Shown piece by piece: positions 57,802 through 64,000 of a stretch of DNA of 64,000 bases. The notes under the pieces are model-generated. The model had not been told where the DNA came from. It did no database searches and saw only the letters and a program-made list of their open reading frames with translations. Source of the stretch: Xenorhabdus bovienii SS-2004 (GTDB taxonomy: Bacteria > Pseudomonadota > Gammaproteobacteria > Enterobacterales > Enterobacteriaceae). The position numbers were made by a program, and so were the translations under genes. Position 1 is the stretch's first letter. The number at the start of each line of letters is the position of its first letter. The stretch is from positions 1,488,001 to 1,552,000 of the forward strand of contig NC_013892.1 of the NCBI RefSeq assembly GCF_000027225.1, written 5' to 3'.

Positions 57802-58857
57802 ATGTCAAAGAAAGAGTTCGGTGTATTCCTGCCCATCGCTAAAGGCGGGTGGATCATCTCCAAAAACACGCCGCCACTGGATGCGTCTTATCAACAAAAC
57901 CGGGAGGCTGCCATTCTGGCCGATCAGATTGGCCTTGATTTCATTATGTCCATGGGTAAATGGCGCGGGTTTGGCGGGGAAACAGACCATTGGGGTAGCT
58001 CACTCGAATCTGTCACGATGATGGCCGGCATCGCTGAGGTCACTCACCGCGCTAAGTTGATCGCCACGGTTCATGCGGGGCTGCACAATCCCGCAGTGAC
58101 GGCCAAAATGATCGCCACGTTGGATCATATCAGTCAGGGACGTGCAGGGCTGAATATTGTTTCCGGCTCTTTCAAAGATGAGTTTGAACAAATGGGCGAA
58201 TGGGATGGCAGTCTGGATCATGACCAGCGCTACGCCATGACCGAAGAGTGGACACAATTGGTCAAAAGGCTCTGGCGTGAAAAACATGTTGATCATGAAG
58301 GAACCTATTTTCACCTGAAACAGTGTGTTTCTGAACCTAAACCTCTTTCACTGCCCCGTCCTTATCTGGTTTGTGCCGGCCAATCCGAACGTGGCCTCCA
58401 TTTCAGTGTACGTCATACTGATGTCTGTTTTATCGGGGGCAAGGATGAGGCAGAAACCCGCAAAATTAGTTTAACTGCCAAACGCATCGCATCAGACTGC
58501 AACACAACCACCAAAACTTTCTGCATGTGTACAGTTATTTGTGCCGAAACCGATGCCTATGCTGAAACTCTCGCTCAGTTTTATCGCCAAGGTTTGGATG
58601 TGGAAGCGGTCAGAAATATGATGCACAGTTTTGGTGTCGATGTAGATGGTAAAAACAATGCCATGGTTGAACGATCACAAAATGCTTTCATGACCCATAC
58701 CGCCATTGGTACGCCAGACACCTGTTACAAGCAACTGTCAGATTTACTACACTCCTGTGAACTGGATGGCCTGATGTTAATTTTCCCTGATTATATTAAA
58801 GGATTGAAGGTATTCGGCGATCAGATCCTGCCCAAATTGAGAGCTGAGTTCGGCTGA
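57802..58857 (+). CDS. LLM-class flavin monooxygenase, RutA-like
   Basis: A ~351-residue protein, MSKKEFGVFLPIAKGGWIIS, with AGGAAA before ATG 57802. It follows E. coli RutA (pyrimidine monooxygenase) closely in order: MGKWRGFGGETDHWGSSLES, GIAEVTHRAKLIATVHAGLH, TLDHISQGRAGLNIVSGSF, YLVCAGQSERGLHFSVRHTD. The reaction may be FMNH2-dependent ring cleavage of uracil or a related ring. No other rut genes are here, so it might act on another N-heterocycle. It ends just before a strong two-way terminator. Confidence 0.85.
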   Translation: MSKKEFGVFLPIAKGGWIISKNTPPLDASYQQNREAAILADQIGLDFIMSMGKWRGFGGETDHWGSSLESVTMMAGIAEVTHRAKLIATVHAGLHNPAVTAKMIATLDHISQGRAGLNIVSGSFKDEFEQMGEWDGSLDHDQRYAMTEEWTQLVKRLWREKHVDHEGTYFHLKQCVSEPKPLSLPRPYLVCAGQSERGLHFSVRHTDVCFIGGKDEAETRKISLTAKRIASDCNTTTKTFCMCTVICAETDAYAETLAQFYRQGLDVEAVRNMMHSFGVDVDGKNNAMVERSQNAFMTHTAIGTPDTCYKQLSDLLHSCELDGLMLIFPDYIKGLKVFGDQILPKLRAEFG

Positions 58858-58902
58858 TTGGCCTATCCCATTCACCTGCCAGCCAATCATGATTCCTTTG
58901 AC

Positions 58903-58936
58903 AAATGGGAAACCTCATATGAACGGTTTCCCATTT
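58903..58936. terminator. Bidirectional terminator between the RutA-like gene and ybbP
   Basis: Perfect 12-bp inverted repeat AAATGGGAAACC / GGTTTCCCATTT around a 10-base loop. Both flanking genes converge here. The A and T ends of the stem give U-rich tails in both directions. Confidence 0.88.
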
Positions 58937-58953
58937 ATTATTAATAGTTCGGT

Positions 58954-61386
58954 TTATTCCGGCAAACGCCGGTGCAGCCCTTTACCACGTAATAATCGAA
59001 TCCCTAACCAACTACCGCACAATGAAAGCAGCAGACTACTGATGATAGGAAGCAGGAACCACATCTGCCATTGCGGTTGCCACGGGAACTCAAACACTTT
59101 TGTCTGCAACAGCCAGAGTGCCACTTCCGCACCCAATGCCGCAGCCAGACCTGCCATGAAACCCAGCAAGGCAAATTCGCTCCACAATGTGCGCCGCAAC
59201 AGTTTTTTGCTCGCCCCCAAAGTACGATAAACCACCAGCTCAAGCTGCCGTTGGCTCATGCCTACCTGAATCTGTGCCAGCAGAAGCAGCGCACCACAAA
59301 TCATCACCAGAACAACCATAATTTCCAGCGCCTGACTGATTTGCTGCAAGATCCCCTGTATTTGTTTAAGCATAGTCCCAATGTCCAGCATACTAATGGT
59401 CGGGAAATGACGATTTATTTCCGTGAGAAGCCGCCCATCTCCTTCATAATGAAAACTGGTCAACCATGTCTGAGGCTGATTATCCAGCGTCTCTTTGGAA
59501 AAAATAAAGAAGAAGTTCGGATGCAGGCTTTCCCAATCAACCTTACGGATGCTACTCACACTGACCTGAAATGTCTGTGTGTTACCCGTAAATGTCAGTT
59601 TATCACCCACATTAATTTGCAGCTGTTCTGCTACGCCCTGCTCAATGGACACTTCCTTCGGTTTCGGTGGCCACGTTCCTTCCACGAGAGTATTGAAGGG
59701 GGGTAATTCGGCCTTCCATGTCAGATTGAGTTCGCGACGCACTGTCGTGCTCTTGGGATGCCTTTCGTCAGCCCATTCAATCGCCGACTGCCCATTCACT
59801 TCCGTCAAACGCGCCAGAACCACAGGATAGAACTCAGTCGGCTTCACTTGATATTTCGCCAGTAAGTCATTCACTGGTGGAATTTGTGCCTGAGTCATGT
59901 TGATCAGGAAATAATTCGGGCTATCCGGTGGCAATTGCTGCTGCCATCGGCTTAATAAATCTCCCCTCGCCATCACGAGTAATGCCAGTAACATGAATGA
60001 CAGCGAAAATGCAGCCAATTGCGTCATAGTCTGGAACGGGCGGCACAGCAGCCGATTAACTGCCAAACGTAAACTGAGCTGGCGAAATTTCATGCGACGC
60101 AGCAGCCATAAACCACCCCAGCCCAATATTGCCAGCAGCAAAGCGACAACCGGCACACCCGCCAGCAATGACCATAGGAGCGGCTTAGTGCCAGCCAGTA
60201 GTACTAATCCCCCCGTCATAATCAGCGCCACGGTGGGCAGGTAGTAACGTAACGGCCAGATCGCCGCAGTGATATCACTACGCAATACCCGTGACGGCTG
60301 CGTCGCCATTAGCTGACGATAAGGGCGAATTCCCACCAGCAGAGCAATCCCCAGCAGCGAACCTATTGCCCACATCCACGGCCACATACCCGCTTCCGGT
60401 AACGTTTTTGGCAGCATCGCAGCCAGAACCCGAATCAAAGCGGATTCAAAAATCAAACCTAAAATGGAGCCGACAACAATGGCAGCGAGCAATATCACCA
60501 GCCACTGCCCGACGATCCACTGACGCAACGCCCAACGCCCTGCCCCCAGTGTTTTCAAGATCGCAATCAGGTTATGACGGCTGCGGCAATAGTGCGTCAT
60601 CGAAACAGCTACCGCCGCCGCCGCAAGCAACAACGTTAACAGTGCCGACAGCAGCAAAAATTGCTGGGCGCGATCAATAGACTGAGCCAGTGCGCCGCTG
60701 TCCTGTTTCAATGTGAGCCAACGTTGATCCGCTTTTAATTGTGGGTCAATCCATTGCTGGAATGATTGTATGGACTCTGGTGAGCCGGAAAACATATAGC
60801 GATAAGTCAGGCGGCTTCCCGGTTGGATCGCGCCTGTCGCTTTGGCATCTTCAATATTGATTAAAATACGCGGAGAAAGCTGGAATGGATTGAAGCCACT
60901 ATCAGGTTCCTGAAGCAGCTCACCACGGATCTTCAATACCGCATCACCCACGTCAAGACTATCCCCTACTTTAATACCCAATAGCACCAGTAAGCGGGGA
61001 GCGACCAGCACTGAACCTTTTTCCGGTTTCAATCCCTGTGGGTGGGTTTCCAGTTCACCATACAGCGGATAATGTTCATCAGCCGCTTTCACCTGAGCCA
61101 GTTGCGGAACGTCTCCCGCATAGGTCATGGTCGAAAATGAGATCTGGCGGCTCAATGTCAGCCCTCGTTCCTGTGCCTGTTTCAACCAGGATTCATCAAC
61201 GGGATAAGAAGCCTGCAATACCAGATCACCCGCCAGAAAATCACGGCTCTGGTAATGAACGCTCTGATCAATCCGATCGCTGATGCTCCCTAATGCCAGC
61301 ACACAGGCCACGGCCAACGTCAGGGACAGCCAGACAATTAATAGCGATGGTGTCCGCCATTCACGCCAAAACCAGCGCCAGATCAT
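58954..61386 (-). CDS. ybbP: ABC transporter permease YbbP
   Basis: About 810 residues, [19 protein letters not shown]; start at 61386 in an ATGA overlap with ybbA (the frame opens 16 codons upstream). An N-terminal helix (~13-32) is followed by a large periplasmic domain and clusters of helices in the middle (~250-470) and at the end (~700-795), the FtsX/MacB-like double-domain layout of YbbP. YbbA-YbbP form an envelope ABC system of uncertain substrate. Gene order matches E. coli, so this is chromosomal core, not island DNA. Confidence 0.93.
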   Translation of the reverse strand: MIWRWFWREWRTPSLLIVWLSLTLAVACVLALGSISDRIDQSVHYQSRDFLAGDLVLQASYPVDESWLKQAQERGLTLSRQISFSTMTYAGDVPQLAQVKAADEHYPLYGELETHPQGLKPEKGSVLVAPRLLVLLGIKVGDSLDVGDAVLKIRGELLQEPDSGFNPFQLSPRILINIEDAKATGAIQPGSRLTYRYMFSGSPESIQSFQQWIDPQLKADQRWLTLKQDSGALAQSIDRAQQFLLLSALLTLLLAAAAVAVSMTHYCRSRHNLIAILKTLGAGRWALRQWIVGQWLVILLAAIVVGSILGLIFESALIRVLAAMLPKTLPEAGMWPWMWAIGSLLGIALLVGIRPYRQLMATQPSRVLRSDITAAIWPLRYYLPTVALIMTGGLVLLAGTKPLLWSLLAGVPVVALLLAILGWGGLWLLRRMKFRQLSLRLAVNRLLCRPFQTMTQLAAFSLSFMLLALLVMARGDLLSRWQQQLPPDSPNYFLINMTQAQIPPVNDLLAKYQVKPTEFYPVVLARLTEVNGQSAIEWADERHPKSTTVRRELNLTWKAELPPFNTLVEGTWPPKPKEVSIEQGVAEQLQINVGDKLTFTGNTQTFQVSVSSIRKVDWESLHPNFFFIFSKETLDNQPQTWLTSFHYEGDGRLLTEINRHFPTISMLDIGTMLKQIQGILQQISQALEIMVVLVMICGALLLLAQIQVGMSQRQLELVVYRTLGASKKLLRRTLWSEFALLGFMAGLAAALGAEVALWLLQTKVFEFPWQPQWQMWFLLPIISSLLLSLCGSWLGIRLLRGKGLHRRLPE

Positions 61387-62069
61387 ACTTCCTCCTGCAA
61401 TGTTCCATCCACCAGACGTAAACGACGCTGGCAACGGGCTGCAAGCCGGCTGTCATGGGTTACCAAAATCAACGTGGTGGCGTAATCGTGATTAAGGGAA
61501 AATAAGAGATCCGCGATGCGATCACCCGTTTGACGATCAAGATTACCGGTCGGCTCATCGGCAAACAGGATTTTGGGGCGGGTACTGAATGCCCGTGCCA
61601 GAGCAACCCGCTGCTGCTCTCCCCCCGAAAGTTGGGCTGGCATGTGTTTCAGGCGTTGCCCTAATCCTAACTGTTTAAGTAATTCAATGGCATTCTGACG
61701 ACTTTGATTTTCCGATTCACCGCGAAGCAGCGCGGGTAATTGGACGTTTTCCAGCGCGTTTAAAGTTGGGATCAACATAAACGACTGGAAAACAAAACCT
61801 ACATTTTTTGCCCGTAGCTGCGCCCTTTGTTCTTCGTTCATACGACTGATGTTTTGCCCCAATAAGTGGACTTCGCCGCCGCTGCCATCATCCAGCCCCG
61901 CAATAATACCCAGAAGGGTTGATTTCCCTGATCCCGATTCTCCAATCAAGGCAATTGTCTGCGCAGGCTCGACAACCAGCTCAACACCTTGCAATATATT
62001 AATTACCTGTTCCCCCTGACCAACATGTTTAGTGAGATGATGAACTTCAAGAATACTTTCTACAGCCAT
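61383..62069 (-). CDS. ybbA: ABC transporter ATP-binding protein YbbA
   Basis: A 228-residue LolD-like ATPase. Walker [10 protein letters not shown] (~43), the MacB/LolD-type block [20 protein letters not shown], signature [15 protein letters not shown] (~148) and Walker [13 protein letters not shown] (~165) are complete. It pairs with YbbP through a 4-base overlap and is divergent from tesA, whose start it overlaps by 33 bases. Confidence 0.95.
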   Translation of the reverse strand: MAVESILEVHHLTKHVGQGEQVINILQGVELVVEPAQTIALIGESGSGKSTLLGIIAGLDDGSGGEVHLLGQNISRMNEEQRAQLRAKNVGFVFQSFMLIPTLNALENVQLPALLRGESENQSRQNAIELLKQLGLGQRLKHMPAQLSGGEQQRVALARAFSTRPKILFADEPTGNLDRQTGDRIADLLFSLNHDYATTLILVTHDSRLAARCQRRLRLVDGTLQEEV

Positions 62070-62672
62070 GTATGTTTCCTTTTATTATTGGTGCTATGCA
62101 GCGCCAGAGCAGCCGCAGCGGATACCCTGCTTATATTGGGTGATAGCCTTAGCGCCGGTTATCGCCTGCCTGTTGAGCAATCCTGGCCGACTCTCATGGC
62201 AAAAGAATGGCATCAATCCGGCAATAAAACGGCTATTGTGAACGGCAGTATCAGCGGTAATACCACGGCACAGAGTCTTGAACGCCTGCCTGAATTGTTG
62301 AAACAGCACAACCCTAAATGGGTTTTGGTTGAACTCGGCGGTAACGATGGTCTGCGTGGTTTTTCCGTTCAACAAATAGAACAAGATTTGCAAAAGATCA
62401 TTACTTTGATTAAACAGGCAGATGCTCAGCCTTTATTAATGCAGATTCGTATTTCGCCAAATTATGGAAAACGCTACACCCAATCTTTCACTAAGATTTA
62501 TCCTTCATTATCGGAGCGTAATCAGATCCCACTGTTACCCTTTTTCATGGAACACGTTGCTATCAAGCCGGAATGGATACAAGATGATGGCCTGCACCCC
62601 AACCAATTCGCACAACCTTTTATTACCCATTGGATGTCTAACCAACTGTCAGCATACATCCCCTTTAAGTAA
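62037..62672 (+). CDS. tesA: Acyl-CoA thioesterase I / lysophospholipase L1 (TesA)
   Basis: About 211 residues, starting [20 protein letters not shown], a signal peptide cut after SARAAAA as in E. coli TesA. The SGNH blocks are intact: LLILGDSLSAGYR (Ser), NGSISGNTTAQ (Gly), LVELGGNDGLRG (Asn) and the C-terminal DDGLHPN (Asp-His). It is a periplasmic esterase with thioesterase, protease and lysophospholipase activity. The start lies inside the divergent ybbA gene. Confidence 0.95.
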   Translation: MMNFKNTFYSHVCFLLLLVLCSARAAAADTLLILGDSLSAGYRLPVEQSWPTLMAKEWHQSGNKTAIVNGSISGNTTAQSLERLPELLKQHNPKWVLVELGGNDGLRGFSVQQIEQDLQKIITLIKQADAQPLLMQIRISPNYGKRYTQSFTKIYPSLSERNQIPLLPFFMEHVAIKPEWIQDDGLHPNQFAQPFITHWMSNQLSAYIPFK

Positions 62673-62734
62673 AAATATTTATTAATAGTAAATCATTTAT
62701 TTCAATAAATTGATGTAAATAAGCAGGTAAAGTT

Positions 62735-63511
62735 ATGCAAAAAGCGGTTCTTATTACCGGATGCTCCAGCGGAATCGGGCTGGTCGCCGCCAAAATCCTT
62801 CATCAACGTGGCTACCGAGTATTTGCCGCTTGTCGCAAATCCGCTGATTTAGCACATATGCGCGAATTGGGATTGGAACCCATAGAATTGGATTTGGATG
62901 ATAAAGAAAGCGTCGAACGTGCCGCCGAGCAAGTCATTCAATTAACCCATGGACGTTTGTTCGGGTTGTTTAATAATGGAGGATTTGGCGTTTATGGCCC
63001 ACTAGAAAGCGTTTCCCGCGAACTAATGGAAAAACAGTTTTCAACTAATGTATTTGGTACTCATCAATTGACCTCCCTATTATTGCCCGCCATACGCGCT
63101 TATGGTAAAGGGAGGATTGTTCAGACCAGCTCCGTATTGGGATTAATCTCTACACCAGGCCGTGGGGCATACGCAGCCAGTAAATTCGCCCTTGAAGCAT
63201 GGTCAGATGCGTTGAGAATAGAACTGGCAGACACGGGAATTAAAGTCAGTCTGATAGAACCCGGCCCAATCACGACGCGTTTTACAGAAAATGTGAATCA
63301 AACACAGCGCGATCACCCTGTCGAAAATCCAGGTCTTGCAGACCGTTTCAGACTCACCCCCGAGGATGTGGTCACGAAATTGATTCACGCTCTGGAAGCT
63401 CCTAACCCTAAAATACGTTATCCGGTAACATTATTGTCCCATGCCATGACAATTCTCCGGCGTATATTACCCACGAGATTAATTGATAAAATCGTGAAGT
63501 GGCAAAGCTAA
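62735..63511 (+). CDS. ybbO: Short-chain dehydrogenase YbbO
   Basis: A 258-residue classical SDR: TGCSSGIGLVAAKILHQRGY (cofactor Gly motif TGxxxGxG), NNGGFGVYGP (NNAG-like), and the catalytic Ser-Tyr-Lys as TSSVLGL ... YAASKFALE (~150). In E. coli YbbO is an NADP-dependent aldehyde/ketone reductase acting on long-chain aldehydes. It follows tesA as in the E. coli core. Confidence 0.93.
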   Translation: MQKAVLITGCSSGIGLVAAKILHQRGYRVFAACRKSADLAHMRELGLEPIELDLDDKESVERAAEQVIQLTHGRLFGLFNNGGFGVYGPLESVSRELMEKQFSTNVFGTHQLTSLLLPAIRAYGKGRIVQTSSVLGLISTPGRGAYAASKFALEAWSDALRIELADTGIKVSLIEPGPITTRFTENVNQTQRDHPVENPGLADRFRLTPEDVVTKLIHALEAPNPKIRYPVTLLSHAMTILRRILPTRLIDKIVKWQS

Positions 63512-63587
63512 TTAAGATTGAAAATCCTGCTGATTAACCTTATTTATTCATGTCATCGCCTTATAACGAACTGAAGAGAAACGTCCC

Positions 63588-64000
63588 ATGGAATCGATAA
63601 CGAACACGAATAGCCATACCGCACACATCATTCATATCAATGAATCTAATATTGCCTCAATGATTCAGCATTCACTCACTCAGCTTGTCGTGTTCTATTT
63701 CTGGTCTCCACAGAACCTGCATTGCCATGAATTGGAAGAAACCCTTGATAAGCTGGCGCATGAGTATGCCGGGCAATTTGCTCTGGCCAAAGTCGATTGT
63801 GACCAATTACCTAATGTCGCTGCGCAATTTGGTATACGTACTGCACCAACCGTGATTTTCGTACAAGAAGCCCGCCCTGTTCACGGTTTTGAGGGAATTC
63901 AGACAGACGAAACTATCAGAGAAATGTTTTCTCAATTTCTGACTCAACAGAAAAAATCACTGTTAGAGCAAGCCAATGAACGACTTGCAGAAGGGAAAAA
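63588..64000 (+). CDS. ybbN: Thioredoxin-like chaperone YbbN/CnoX, N-terminal part
   Basis: 137 codons visible; the gene runs off the right edge. The thioredoxin domain (~20-115) has SPQNLHC in place of CXXC, so only one Cys remains (E. coli YbbN has SQHC/SQAC-type). The following segment (LLEQANERLAEGK) begins the TPR part. YbbN/CnoX guards substrates and passes them to GroEL under oxidative stress. Adjacent ybbO order is conserved. Confidence 0.9.
   Translation, partial: MESITNTNSHTAHIIHINESNIASMIQHSLTQLVVFYFWSPQNLHCHELEETLDKLAHEYAGQFALAKVDCDQLPNVAAQFGIRTAPTVIFVQEARPVHGFEGIQTDETIREMFSQFLTQQKKSLLEQANERLAEGK

Noticed and set aside
59071..59706. 211-codon plus-strand frame inside ybbP
   Set aside because: Antisense shadow of a conserved core gene with intact membrane topology.

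Overview
The window looks like a chromosome segment of an insect-pathogenic Morganellaceae bacterium, most likely Xenorhabdus. The main reason is a Tc insecticidal toxin cluster whose A component starts and ends almost exactly like XptA2 of Xenorhabdus nematophila. It lies next to an enterobacterial core block (ybbP-ybbA / tesA-ybbO-ybbN). Assignments rest on recalled protein families and motifs read by eye; no search was run.

Region 1 (1-24927, almost all minus strand) is one end of a GI-type (SPI-7/PFGI-1-like) integrative conjugative element (ICE). The type IV secretion block (VirB4-like ATPase down to the RAQPRD protein, then the TraD coupling protein and its membrane partner) is followed by a lone PilL-like lipoprotein, a Ner-like regulator, and a complete type III toxin-antitoxin module of TenpIN type. 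Then come the maintenance genes: ssb, a DUF3577 protein, topB, ICE replication proteins, a ParE-like protein, parB, dnaB and parA. The segment ends at a 49-bp copy of the tRNA-Phe 3' end, the expected att site. Its non-coding parts are rich in structure: a nine-unit RNA repeat array ending in a terminator, a repeated leader with a conserved mini-ORF, and a long multibranch leader.

Region 2 (25-34 kb) starts on the far side of that att copy. It carries a XerD-like recombinase, an intact IS66 element with an 8-bp target duplication, a shortened TraI-like protein, a methylase-like protein, an Api92/DUF1281 protein, a CbtA-like toxin, a gene knocked out of frame by a 16-bp tandem duplication, and two ArdB/KlcA-like antirestriction genes. 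This is best read as the other end of a second, decayed ICE in tandem. Most genes are separated by strong hairpins.

Region 3 (34.2-51.5 kb) is the virulence cargo. A ToxR/CadC-like membrane regulator with a FidL-like partner (a MarT/FidL-type pair) precedes about 1 kb without intact genes. The Tc operon xptA2-xptC1-xptB1 (TcA, TcB, TcC) follows. The TcC C-terminus, the secreted payload, is AT-rich and not recognised.

Region 4 (51.5-55.2 kb) is a mobile-element graveyard: fragments of IS256, IS66 and a Tn3-type resolvase, a MazF/ChpB-type TA pair with a frameshifted toxin, an IS630 element with a broken transposase frame, and a DUF262 gene cut by an IS1-family element.

Region 5 (55.5-64 kb) holds a Tsx-like porin, an MFS transporter and a RutA-like flavin monooxygenase, plausibly a nucleoside or pyrimidine scavenging set. 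It then enters the conserved core: ybbP, ybbA, tesA, ybbO and the start of ybbN.
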